In this document: positions 46,721-57,746 of the stretch, piece after piece
Position numbering within the stretch: the stretch's first letter is position 1
Layout of the letters: every line of letters starts with the position of its first letter
Assembly (NCBI RefSeq): GCF_030253575.1
Contig: NC_080569.1
Coordinates: 888,001-952,000 of the forward strand
Direction of reading: 5' to 3'
Length of the DNA stretch: 64,000 nt
From: Rhododendron vialii
Lineage: Eukaryota > Streptophyta > Magnoliopsida > Ericales > Ericaceae
Made by a program: the position numbers and the translations under genes
The notes under the pieces: generated by a model
What the model was told of the DNA's origin: nothing
The model's database searches: none
Seen by the model: the letters and a program-made list of their open reading frames with translations, nothing else

Positions 46721-47738
46721 TTGTTTTGCTTCGCACTTCTTGACCACTCAATCTACCATTGGTGTGGTAGCTGCAAGCGGCACAAAAAACGCAAAATCTA
46801 TTTTGGTTGATTGGTATTCCCCTGTGTTTCGCGTCGTAATTTCCCCCAATTTAGTGTATTAGTTCTTCGGACACAAGGGTTATTTTTACATAGCCAAATA
46901 TAGTTTGTGACTTGTAATTGGTCAATAAATACACAAGGGGCTTCAATATTTCAAAATTAAAAACTAGCCACCTATACCTTGATAACTATGCAACATTTTT
47001 ATGGCTACCTATTTGATTTTCCCATTTGTTTTGGGGTTTTGTTTTTGGGATAATGCTTAGCAATTAAGTAGGCTAAATGGGTTAGGGCCAACATCTAGCC
47101 AAATCTCAAGAATATTTTGACCAAGAATATTTTTTCTATCATCATTCAAAAGAGTTAATAATTGAGGTATCTCCTCAGAACATTCGAAATAATACTTCCA
47201 CCTCTTTATTCCTTTTTCCACTTTTCTTTGCTTAATATTATTCCATATCCACCATTGGAAGCAGATTTTGTTGCCCCCAAAGATAGACAGGAATATATCT
47301 ATTTGGAAAAACCCATATATGGAGAGGCCACCGAAAGTAGATTGAATTTGCTCAGATTAGTACCATAGGGATCCGCTCATGTCCATATCCCTAACATCCT
47401 CTTATTCCGTGGGCTTATCCCGAACCACAAACATGATCTAAATCGTTCAACTCGCAGAACACATAGAGAAACATACATTTGCAAAAGATTGACTTGATAA
47501 TAACCTATTGATAGCTACATGAACAACGGTTAATTGGAATATTTTAGTTTAAAAATATATTTGCTATTCGTATTACAAATAAAACGCTTTTTGTCCATAT
47601 GTCTGTCGATGTCTAATCAAACTAATATTTTTAAAACGTATTTTTTTCCTCGTGTTCTACAAGATGAACGATTGAAATCATGTTTGTTTTGTCGGTCCTA
47701 GGTGGACCCACAAAATAAGAGTATGGAGGTGTATCAGG

Positions 47739-47748
47739 TATATATAAA
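47739..47748 (+). promoter_or_regulatory. TATA box of repeat-protein gene, copy A
   Basis: TATATATAAAGG precedes the gene. A second TATA-like CTATAAAAGGG lies at about 47797. Both are conserved in copy B (56626 and about 56684). If the second is used, transcription starts after the first possible ATG and favours the shared internal start. Confidence 0.55.
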
Positions 47749-47884
47749 GGGCAGCTGATCTCAGTAGGATAAGGTGGGATCAGAGGAGCACCGGTACTAT
47801 AAAAGGGCAATTGCGTACATGCTTTCTGGTGTAACACAAAACAAGGCAGAGGCTAAAATTTACTGTTGGCGAGGTCAAGAGAAA

Positions 47885-48325
47885 ATGTTGGCACCAGCTG
47901 AGCAAGTTAAGCTTGGGGTTGGAGGCTTCAAACTGGAGGATTCCAATTATAAGCCACAATGGAATCCTCCTTCCAATCCAGCTCAAGTTCCATATCAAGC
48001 AAGAGATGATCAAGTTATTGATTGCTTCAAGGCTGCAGAAAAATACGGTGGCATCTTGGTTGTTGATCATCGCGCAAGAGATCAGGCTATTGATTGTTAC
48101 AAGGCGGCGATAAAGTATGGTGGCATCTTAGTTGTCGATCATCGCCCAAGAGATCAGCCTATTGATTGTTACAAGGCAGCGAAAAAGTTTGGTGGCATCT
48201 TAGTTGTTGATTATCCTGTTAGAGATCAAACTACCGCAGCTGAAAAGTATGGTAGCCAGTTGATGAAGTATCCGGCCACAAAAGCACCACCACATATGCC
48301 GTTAACTCAGGGGTACTATTTTTAA
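47885..48325 (+). CDS. Unrecognised small repeat protein, copy A (3 full repeats)
   Basis: I do not recognise the family. From the chosen start it has 146 residues: a head (APAEQVKLG, GGFKLEDSN, WNPPSNPAQVPYQ), three tandem repeats of about 24 residues built on RDQ-x-IDCYKAA-x-KYGGILVVD, and a shorter fourth unit ending KYPATKAPP. No signal peptide or membrane segment is seen. The open frame continues upstream to a GTG at 47774 and includes an ATG at 47819, but copy B has TTG there. Only the ATG at 47885 is shared by both copies and it has A at -3, so I chose it. Lys, Asp and Tyr are abundant. It is probably expressed, given TATA boxes in both copies, but function is unknown. Confidence 0.6.
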   Translation: MLAPAEQVKLGVGGFKLEDSNYKPQWNPPSNPAQVPYQARDDQVIDCFKAAEKYGGILVVDHRARDQAIDCYKAAIKYGGILVVDHRPRDQPIDCYKAAKKFGGILVVDYPVRDQTTAAEKYGSQLMKYPATKAPPHMPLTQGYYF

Positions 48326-50942
48326 TTATAACTCAGGTGTTCGAGCCATCATGCACAAACACGATCTGTTTCCTATGTATAAGAACAAGGATAATGATGT
48401 AATGTTGTATCTGTAATGTATCAAAGGAATCATCTAATGCTACATATAGTCTGCCTATTTACATAATAGTGTGAAACTGTAAATCCCTCTAGCTTCCCTT
48501 TGCTGTTGAGTGTTTGACAAGCAAAAGATAAAAGTGTGATAAATTCGGGCAAAGTTCGAAATAGGTGTCTTCAATATTTTTATGGTCGTCTTACCTGAAT
48601 TTTTTTCAACTTCGGTTCATGTTTTTCTATTTCAGTGATCGCCCTCATTGAGATGAATGATTAAGCTCAATTTTTTTTACAAAAAGCTAAAAATACAATT
48701 CACTAATTAACCACTAATAAGATCTGACTATCTTTTAGAGTAACTAGGAGCGACAAAAGAAGGCATGAGTTTAAATTTATAGTTTATCTTTATGCAAAAA
48801 TGAGTTTTTTTTTTTGGAAAAAATGAGTGGGAGAACGAGAAACCCACGCAAAAAACTCGACGGAGAAAACTCACTCGATGCTTGATTTACTTTGTCGTTG
48901 CCGGTCACTTGTCTCTGTGGTCGTCGCCCGTAACATTTTATCAAAAATACTTTTAATTTGGGGCTATATAATTTAGGACTTTTTATTTTTTTCTTTTAAG
49001 ATTCATAATATATATATCTTGATTGTTTGGAAAAATTAGGCCTTCATTTCTTTATTTGGTTTTTACCCAATGAAAGAAATTTACAATTCAATTTTTCATA
49101 GTTTGTACCTTTGCGCCTAATTTCGATTTTTGCTTAAGGTTATTAATATAATGTTCCCCCACGTGAAGCAAATCCTGGGTCCGCCACTGTTCATGGCAGA
49201 TCCAGAAATTTCATATAGAGAGGTCGCCTCTCTAGCATAACTTTGAAAAACATTCTTATACTTCAATATAAAGAGATCGAACATAACATGTTTGTACTTT
49301 CTTCATTAAGCACAAAGTTATTCCAAAAGATTCTAAACATAAGCACGAGATTAATACAATTGAAGAATTAGAAGATTCGAAGAGTATTACAGATTAACAC
49401 AAGTACCGATACTAGTTTGCATCGACGAATCAAAGTGCCATTTTAATATATACTCCTTCCGTCTCATTTTCTTTGTCTTTTTTTTAAAGTTCGTGTCAGT
49501 TTTCAATCGCTTATATCTTCTAATATGAATCTCTAAAAATATGCAATATGGATCTTATTTGATAATTCTCAATTAGGTCTATAATACAAAGTTTTCAAAA
49601 TTATGAAAAATATAAATTGAATTATATAAGCGTTTAAAGAATGACACGGGTAACGAAAAAGGACAAAGAAAATGAGACGAAAGGAGTACATATATATATA
49701 TAATACATGTATATGCAAAATATAGTTTACGTTAACACAATTGATATATAAATTATCAACATCGAAGATACGGAGAGGTTTATAGATTAGCACAATCGAT
49801 ACCGGTTTTTATCAATGAATCGAAGTGGCATTTCAATGATTCAATTAGTTTAGTCCAAACTCATGCTCCTTTTGATATTGCAATAGCGCCATGTTTAAAT
49901 TTTAACCTGTCATCTCTTTCTCATTTTTTTCTTAAACAGGACAGTTTTCCCTCGCTCTTGTTTTATTCTGCTGTCTTAACATGTTTAGCAGTACTAAAGC
50001 ATCTAATCAAGATAAGGGACCTTTTTACTTTGTTTATTCCGTCCACTTGTTTGGATTAGTAAGAACATAGGCGGAAATTGGAGGCCTGGAGCCACGAACC
50101 AAGGGCCTCTTTCTCAAAAAATTATTGGGAGGCTTGGGCCCCACAAAAATTTATGGTGAAAGAACATTACAAATAACGGTTGTATTTGTAAATTTTCATG
50201 TTGGTGGGGTGGAGGGACTGTCATACAAGTGGGTCACTTGATCCCACTCACTCTAATTTCACACGTATAAATTTGATAGTATGTAGCAATATTTTATTAT
50301 TTTGACCCCACAAAATTTTAAAATTGTTCCAACGTGTTTCAATTGCATAAAAATCTCAAGTGTTTTTTACTTTTCGAAATATATTACATCTTTGAGACCA
50401 ATTGTAAAGCAAAGTTACATTTAGCAGTGTGTAGATACCTTACAATTAACCTCTCAAGTTTAGTTATTTTTGGATAAACAAATAGAGAAAATAACTTGCA
50501 TATGTATGGGTTTTAATTTTCACCCTAATAACCAAAAAAACAAAATTTGACTACGCATCACGGTACCCAAAAGCACTGGACAACGAACAACCTCTCAAAA
50601 CAAACATCCTTTAAATCTCTGCCTTGTCAGACCCACATGCAGGGACTTCCAACCCATGCCAATTCTACACCTGTGATTCTTTTAGACTTGCGAGCAGCTT
50701 TTTGACCATGTGATAATTCCAAAAAATTATAGGCGGGGCCGTGAACAGTAGCTAACTAGCTACCAATTGTCTTCCTTCAAAAGTGTTCTTCTGGACGGTC
50801 CGGATTTAATAAAAAATTTTCAAAGAAAAATAATTTTCTTCATAAAAGTTTCATTAAAATTCAGATCATTTAAAATATTTTGAACATGTGAGATTCACCT
50901 CCGTAAACTTATTTTCACGGAAATCTCCGTAAAAAAGATATT
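48326..50942. other. Non-coding part of unit A
   Basis: AT-rich DNA that matches 57120-60120 of unit B block by block. It includes the Stowaway-like element 49453-49686. No gene was recognised. Confidence 0.55.
49453..49686. mobile_element. Stowaway-like MITE, unit A copy
   Basis: The ends are CTCCTTCCGTCTCATTTTCT and its inverse (AAATGAGACGAAAGGAG), flanked by TA. The same element lies at the matching place in unit B, so it was present before the duplication. Confidence 0.75.
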
Positions 50943-51142
50943 CCTTTTTTTTTTGGTAACCGAGGAATAACCTTGCAACCGAGCCACTATTGGATCCAAC
51001 TGCGCAATCCAATCCTCGAGAGAGACTAGCACAGCAACCCATTGCTATGGCCCTCCACTTAAATCATGATTTATCTCCAAGGGGAATCGAACCCTGCTAT
51101 GTTGCAAGTGTAAGTTCAACCTTACTATGTTGACAACCCATA
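50943..51142 (-). mobile_element. SINE, tRNA-type, inserted only in unit A
   Basis: On the reverse strand the element has GGGTTCGATTCCCC, a good pol III B-box, and ends in a run of A after GGTTATTCCTCGGTTACC. The matching place in unit B (about 60103) lacks it. The A-box is less clear and flanking repeats were not found. Confidence 0.7.
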
Positions 51143-51808
51143 GATGGTGAAAAAAGGAGTGAAGGGCAGATTTACCGCAATTAATATTTTAAATATATTT
51201 GATATATGTCTACGTACCATTTCGAATTTGTCGCTATAAGCAATTATTTATATTTAATCTATAAAATTTGATATACTTTCACTTCTTTAGAATTTTATGG
51301 TCAGAGAAAATAATAGAAACTCTTTTAGGCACATGCGCATGGGATAAAAGCTCCTTATTTCTTTCCTCGAAAAACATTAGAAACTTTCTATAGCATGTGC
51401 ATTCTTCCCCTCCTTTTTATGTCCTCAGCGCTCAAATATTGGGCCCCCATCAACGGTAACAGGTTGATTTCTGGCAAGCTGATCTTAACCTGTAGTGCAC
51501 TGGTTTTGACAATATTATTGATTCCTCACCAGATGTTGCAAAATTAGCCATTGCAGTGTACTCGAGCTACTCACTTACTGTTAAAATGAGTACTTCTCTG
51601 ACTACATAGATAAAACCTTGACAACTACATCCACAAGGTGAGGGGCTCAAACCTCGCGTCTCAACCCTAAAACATCGGTAGAGAGCAATAGAACCCACTT
51701 CAAGAGAAACCAAGATGAAAAAAAAAAGAAGTAGCACTACCCATAGAATGAAAACTACAAACAGCTGTTAGGTCCGAATCCTGTTAGTCTTGTGGCCAGG
51801 AAGAAGCC

Positions 51809-52791
51809 TCAGAGCTGCCCAAATGTATGAGCAAGATAAGCCAATGCTCCTACAAGAGGTGCATTGGTGTAGGTTGCCGGCTCTGAATGGTCATAATCTG
51901 ACCGTTGATCCAGAAACTGGTCTTGTTGATCAGGCCCACCAACCACTGCCCCATTAGGATGTTTGGATTGGGAGACTGGGAGTTCAGGATGCTAAACCCG
52001 AACGATCATTCGATCTTGTCTGGGTGGGAAGCAATGGACGGTAGAGACGATCCCCTGTGGTGGATCCTCAATGGATATTGTGGACCATACCCTACCATGT
52101 AGGACATCTTCAAGGGGTTGTCTACTAGCAGGTAGTCGACCTGCGAGAAAATAAAAAATCCTTAAATTAGTTAGTATTGCAAATAGAATTAAGTGGCTTG
52201 CTTAGGTGATAAAGCATATCACATACCTGTTTTTTGGCAGTGGTTCGGAGCATATCGGGTGTGACAACTACTCCACCACAATTGACAACCATATGGGCAG
52301 AATCCAAGTATTTTGCGTAGATCAAGATGAGAAATGAGGTGGAGGTCACATACTGCATGTTGTTATCACTCGATTTGAACAGAAGCCCACCTATGAAAGC
52401 AGCCAATGTAACTTATATATATATATACACACACACACTAGTTTTCAGGTCCACTCGCCCGGATTTTCTTATGGTCCGGATTTTCCCTTTCCCGATCGAT
52501 TTGCAATAATCCGAGCCGCTCAATGTGTTTAGAGCGTGATTTTAAGGGTACTCGCGAGAAATCAGCAAAAAAAATGATTGGGAAGGGCTTGATCCGAGCA
52601 GTTTTTTACGGAACCGTTCAATAAAAAACTGTTCGGATCAAGCCCTTCCCGATCATTTTTTTTGCTGATTTCTCGTGAGTATTCTTAAAATCACGTTCTG
52701 ATCACTTTGAGCGGATCGGATCATCAAAATTCGATTGGGATATGCGAGGTCCGGAAGGTCCGGACCGTAAGGCTTCCGGACCTGAAAAGAA

Positions 52792-52825
<34 letters not shown>

Positions 52826-52853
52826 CAATGCAGGCTGAGAGAGAGGGAGAGGA

Positions 52854-52890
<37 letters not shown>

Positions 52891-53258
52891 AGAGAGGGGG
52901 GGGGACATGAAGTGAACTGAGCTTGAGAGGAGGGATCACTGGAATGAGGGAACAAATATAGTCATCTGCATGACCCTTGTAAATTTGTAATCTTGGAGGG
53001 CTTGAACCTTTTGAAGTAGAAATGCCTGAAAAATATAAGGGAGGAAACATCTTTAGATTATGCCTCAAAATATTAGGGCTCAATTATGGATGCAAAAAAT
53101 AGGTACTTCCCCTCAGTAAAATAATGAAATGTTACCTTAGAGAGAAGAATCCTGGCTTCAACAAGGCCACGGCGGGCACCTTTTGCCCCACAAGAGAGCA
53201 GCAGGGCTAGACCCACAAAGAATAGAGCATTGACTTCAAATCTTTTTAAAAGCCCCAT
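51809..53258 (-). pseudogene. Chimeric PG-EGase gene: PG signal exon fused to EGase 3' exons
   Basis: The first exon (53136-53258) encodes PG residues 1-33 and then EARILLSK from EGase exon 5, in frame, ending at the normal EGase donor. EGase-like exons follow at 52907-53025, 52227-52390 and 51809-52140. Compared with the intact gene at 60766, exon 6 has an 8-base gain (near AAATTTAC) and a 1-base loss. Read from the chimeric start, a stop comes after 29 codons of exon 6, giving about 70 residues. Exon 7 is open and 164 bases as in the parent. Exon 8 is one base short (GCCCC for GGCCCCC region near 51947). The GH9 aspartate-bearing front is missing. The PG promoter, including its TATA box, precedes it, so it may be transcribed like PG, but no enzyme can result. 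Confidence 0.88.
52440..52791. mobile_element. Hairpin MITE in chimeric gene, same family as 45432
   Basis: The ends AGTTTTCAGGTCC and GGACCTGAAAAGAACT are inverted. The core shares GTGATTTTAAGGGTACTCGC and TCAGCAAAAAAAATGA with the PG intron element. It too lies within an (AT)n/(AC)n and (CT)n/(AT)n microsatellite. It is absent from the matching intron in unit B (after 61370), so it arrived after the duplication. Confidence 0.82.
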
Positions 53259-53369
53259 TGTGACCCTGAACCATGAGCTACAGTTTTTTTTTTTTTTTGG
53301 TTTTTTATGGGTGTCAAAATGGAAAGTAAAAAGCCGGAGGCCTAAAGATGATTTTCACCTTTTGGGTAC

Positions 53370-53379
53370 TATTTATACA
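53370..53379 (-). promoter_or_regulatory. Duplicated PG TATA box ahead of the chimeric gene
   Basis: TGTATAAATAGTACCC on the reverse strand is kept unchanged about 115 bases before the chimeric ATG. About 560 bases of PG upstream sequence are duplicated with it. Confidence 0.6.
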
Positions 53380-53933
53380 TTGTTTTTGTTTCGCACTTCT
53401 TGACCACTCAATCTACCATTGGTGTGGTAATTGCAAGCGGCACAAAGAACGCAAAATCTATTTTGGTTGATTGGTGTTCCCTGTGTTTCAAGTGTAATTT
53501 CTCCAATTTAGTGTATTGGTTCTTCGGACACGAGGGTTATTTTTACATAGCCAAATATAGTTTGTACTTGTAATTGATCAATAAATATGCAAGGGGCTTC
53601 AATATTTCAAAATTAAAAACTAGCCACCTATACCTTGATAACTATGCAACATTTTTATGGCTACCTATTTGATTTTCCCATTTGTTTTGGGGTTTTGTTT
53701 TTTGGGATAATGCTTAGCAATTAAGTAGGCTAAATGGGTAGGGCCAACATCTACCCAAATCTCAAGAATATTTTGACCAAGAATATTTTTCCTATTATCA
53801 TTCAAAAGAGTTAATTTTGGTATCTCTTCAAAACATCCGAAATAATAATTCCACCTCTTTACTCCTTATTCCACTGTTGTTTGCTTAATAATTATATCCA
53901 CAATTATTATTTCGAATGTTTTGAGGAGATACC

Positions 53934-55900
53934 TGTAGACACCCTATTTTGAACTGTCCAAAATAGTTTACTTATGGTTTTTGTCTCCCCAATGATGATT
54001 ACGGTCAAGAACACCCCGAGGCCAACGGTGTGTTTGAGCTTTGAATGTCCTGAATCTCATTTAAACTTTTGTCGAGCCTTACCCAGTACCTTCAAGCCAG
54101 AACCCAATGGCCTCAGCAAAACCATACTTGCTTACGCCAGTGCCTTTCTGGCTTGCGCTGGTCAGCTGCCACGTGTCAGTCATCGACCGTTGATTTAGTT
54201 GTCACCAGCGCACGCAGGTACAATATAGGCGTACACCAGTCAAAAGTCGGTCAAATATCACTATTGAACCACGTGCTCAAGACTTTTGTGACCACCCTGA
54301 CGTAGGCTACAGTTCCCCTGATGATTATACTCTGCAGAGGCGTTCCCCTCTCTCTCCTACATCTCTCATCACCTAGTCTCATGCATTTAATGCATGAGAG
54401 GCTCACTCATTAACCAAACCAGTCCTTAACCCATCTGGTTTAGCCCCTCCTCAGTCACCTTTTGGTTATAAATACACCCCTTGCATTCATTTGTAAGGGG
54501 TCAAAATTTCCTTTAAGAACTAAAAGGCCTCTCTTCCCCTTTGTCATTTTGGTCTCCTTGCTTCCTCTCTCTTCCTCCATTGCAAGAGAAAGAAAGCAGC
54601 TCCTCTCTACACCATCCACACTCATACACTCATAATCCATCTCTCACACCCCAAGTTCAAGCTCAAAACATTTCATCAACCTCAAAAGCAAGGTATACCA
54701 CCTTTGTGAAGCTTCCCGTTCTAATCCCTGAGGGGTACTAGTATGGTTAAGGCTAGTAATCAATACTAGTCATGGCCCTAAAGCTAGCAAGATCAAAAGA
54801 TCGTGCCAAATGACTCGTGGCGCACGTCAGTAATGTTAAGCCGTACGCCAGTCATGGCTGTACATGCACCACTGGCGTGGGGACCACCGATCATCCCGCT
54901 CTTGTTTTATTTTTATCTTATCACCTTCATGCATGCTAAGAACCAGTTTACTGCTTTCTGTATTTTAGAACTGTGAAGTTGCTTATCTGCTATTCTTATT
55001 TTAAAGGCCTCTGGGATTCTTCTGGTCATGTTCCAGAGTCCAGATCATGCGAAGCCAAGCACTGACCTAGTATTGCAACTGGCGTACGGGGTCTATGGAC
55101 TGGCGTACGACAGTTTCAATGGGTCCAGTGGCTGGCTCTTGTATGACAGTTGAACCTTGGCCTTCGTTTACATTCCCCACACTGTTTATGGGGCAGCCTG
55201 TTCACTTTATTGCTCTAAAATCATTTCTGTTGTCTGTAACTATATTTATTCTGCCATATTGATTGCGTGGTTTATCCTGGGTGTGTACTGGTCCTTCCAG
55301 AGCCCAGAGGGTTGAGAAATAGGAGCCGTGAGCTTAGATTTACCGGCGCACGCAGGTGGTTCCTGTATGCAGTGGTCTGGCCAGTGCATACAGCCTCCCC
55401 TTTCGTGTTTCATTCTGGGACAGCGTGCTCCAGTCTGTTTAAAATGTTCACGAATGCTTGTTCTCAATCTATTATATTTGTTTAGATCAATCACACATCA
55501 TACATTGCCGCATAAATGCAACTTGTTACAATTTTAATCCTCTTTAACTGTTCCTCCGTCCTAATTGGCTAAAAAATGATTAATGAGAGAAAAACGCAAA
55601 TGTTTTACAAAAAAATGTCCGAGTAGAGACCAATCTCCGGATTGGGCGAGAGGGATGCCATAAAACCCTTCCCCTCTCGTAACCTGGCTCCCGAACCTCA
55701 GATATCGAAGGTGACGACGGACCGGTCTACGCCTTTTCAAAATCAAACAACGTGGCAAGCGTTTCAAGTTCGGTTCCTTGGGTGTTTCACCGCAAAACCG
55801 AGTGGCGACTTTGAATTGTAAGCGTTTCGCCGCACTTCCTGAAAGAGGGCGCACCCGATTTTTAAGACGAAAATTGTAAATTTTGGGGCGTGTGCTCACA
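53934..55900 (+). mobile_element. Solo LTR, probably gypsy, inserted only in unit B
   Basis: A 1967-base element starts TGTAGACACCCTATTTTG and ends GGGCGTGTGCTCACA. Flanks are ATACC and ATATC, a 5-bp repeat with one difference. TATAAATACACCCC at about 54469 looks like its promoter. No internal domains are present. It is absent from unit A, so it is younger than the duplication. Confidence 0.75.
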
Positions 55901-56625
55901 ATATCAAAATTATAATAATAATTCCACCTCCTTATTCCAAAATTATAATAATAATAATACCAAAATTATAATAATAATTCCACCTCCTTATTCCACTTTT
56001 CTTTGCTTAATAATAATTCCACCTCTTTATTCCTTATTCCACTTTTCCTCTTTAATAATTATATCCACAATTATTCCACTTTTCCTTATTCCTTATTCCA
56101 CTTTTCTTTATTCCTTATTCTACTTTTTCCATTTTTTTTCCTTATTATTGTTGCCCCCAAAAATAGACAGGAATATATCTATTGACAAAACCCATATATG
56201 GAGAGGCCATCGAAAGTAGATCACAATCAATTTGCTCGGATTAGTACCATATATAGGGATCGGCTCATCCATATCCATAACATCCTCTTATTCCATGGAC
56301 TTATCCCGAACCACAAACATGATCTAAATCGTTCAACTCGCAGAACACAGAGAAACATATATTTGCAAAAGATTTACTTGATAAAAACCGATAGCTACAT
56401 GAACAACGGTTGATTGCAATATTTTAGTTTAAAAATATATTTGCTATTCGCATTACAAATAAAACGCTATTTCTTCATATGTCTGTCGATGTCCGATCAA
56501 ACTAATATTTTAGAAATGTATTCTTTTTCTCGTATTCTATAAGATGAATGATTGGAAACATGTTTTTTTTGTCTGTCCGGGTGGACCCACAAAATAAGAG
56601 TGCGGAGGGGTATCGAGGGATGAGG
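55901..56625. other. AT-rich spacer and upstream region of repeat gene B
   Basis: Repeated short blocks (ATTATAATAATAATTCC, CCACCTCCTTATTCC, CTTTATTCC) fill 55901-56140. From about 56150 the sequence matches the upstream region of copy A (47265 onward). No gene was recognised. Confidence 0.55.
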
Positions 56626-56771
56626 TATATATAAAGGGGAGCTGATCCCAGTAGGATAAGGTGGGATCAGAGGAGCACCGGTACTATAAAAGGGCAATTG
56701 CGTACTTGCTTTCTGGTGTAACACAAAACAAGGCAGAGGCTAAAATGTACTATAGGCGAGGTCAAGAGAAA

Positions 56772-57119
56772 ATGGCGGCACCAGCTGAGCAAGTTAAGCT
56801 TGGGTTTGGAGGCTTCAAACCGGAGGATTCCAATAAGCCACCATGGAATCCTCCTTCCAATCCAACTCAAGTTCCCCATCAAGCAAGAGATGATCAAGTT
56901 ATTGATAGCAACAAGGCTGCGAAAAAATATGGTGGCATCGTAGTTGGAGATAATCTTATTAGAGATCAGCTTATTGATTGTAACGAGGCGACGAAAAAGT
57001 TTGGTGGCATCTTAGTTGTAGATAATCCTGTTAGAGATCGAACTACCGCAGCTAAAAAGTATGGCGGCCAGTTGATGAAGTATCCGGCCACAAAAGCACC
57101 ACCACGTACACCGTTATAA
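56772..57119 (+). CDS. Unrecognised small repeat protein, copy B (2 full repeats)
   Basis: This is the paralogue of the gene at 47885, with 115 residues from the shared ATG, which has a strong context (AAAATGG). The head is APAEQVKLGFGGFKPEDSN. Only two full repeats remain (RDDQVIDSNKAAKKYGGIVV and RDQLIDCNEATKKFGGILVV), then the short end unit RTTAAKKYGGQLMKYPATKAPP. The alternative upstream ATG at 56745 is not in copy A, and the ATG used first in copy A is TTG here. It is one repeat shorter than copy A, so repeats were gained or lost after the duplication. Function is unknown. Confidence 0.6.
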   Translation: MAAPAEQVKLGFGGFKPEDSNKPPWNPPSNPTQVPHQARDDQVIDSNKAAKKYGGIVVGDNLIRDQLIDCNEATKKFGGILVVDNPVRDRTTAAKKYGGQLMKYPATKAPPRTPL

Positions 57120-57746
57120 CGCCGTTATAACTCAGGAGTACTATTTTTAATTATAACTTAAGTGTTCGAGCCATCTTATACGAACACGCTCTGTTTCCTA
57201 TGTATAAGAACAAAGATGATAATGTAATGTTGTAATCTGTACTGTACCAAAGGAATCATCTAATGCTACCTAAAGTCTGCCTATTTACATAATAGTGTGA
57301 AACTGTGAATCCCTTTAGCTGCCCTTTCCCCTTCCCTTTGCTGTTGAGTGTTTGACAAGCAAAAGTTAAAACTGCGTTCAACTCGGGCAAAGTTCGGAAT
57401 AGGCGTCTTCTATTTTTATGGTCGTCTTATTTAAATCTTTTTCAACTTCGGTTCATGTTTTTTCTATTTCGGTGATCACCCTCATATTTTTTTTTCAAAG
57501 GCGGTGATCACCCTCATTGAGATGAATGATTAAGCCCATTTTTTTTTACAAAAATCTAAAAATACAATTCACCAATTAACCACTAATAAGATTGACTATC
57601 GCTTAGAATAACTAGGAGCAACAGATACAGAAGAAGGCATCGTGGTTCATGACAGATCCAAGAATTTCATATAGAGAGGTCACCCCTCTCTAACATAACT
57701 TTGAAAAACATTCTCATACTTCAATATAAAGAGAACATAACATGTT
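57120..57746. other. Non-coding part of unit B
   Basis: It matches 48326-49290 of unit A, but lacks about 450 bases of that stretch (about 48740-49190). No gene was recognised. Confidence 0.5.

Larger units (their letters stand above)
46499..53162 (+). repeat. Tandem segmental duplication, unit A
   Basis: The segment runs from codon 33 of PG exon 1, through the PG promoter, a repeat-protein gene and non-coding DNA, to the tail of EGase exon 5. Nearly every block reappears in the same order and direction in unit B (53160-61694). Examples: PG leader at 46502 and 53163, repeat gene at 47780 and 56667, EGase exon 7 at 52227 and 61185. Unit A alone carries a SINE (50943-51142) and a hairpin MITE (52440-52791). 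Confidence 0.92.

Noticed and set aside
47774-47776. GTG as start of the repeat-protein genes
   Set aside because: A GTG start is not expected for a plant nuclear gene, and a conserved in-frame ATG in good context lies downstream.
55561-55899. 112-codon basic open frame
   Set aside because: It falls wholly inside the solo LTR of unit B and has no domain.
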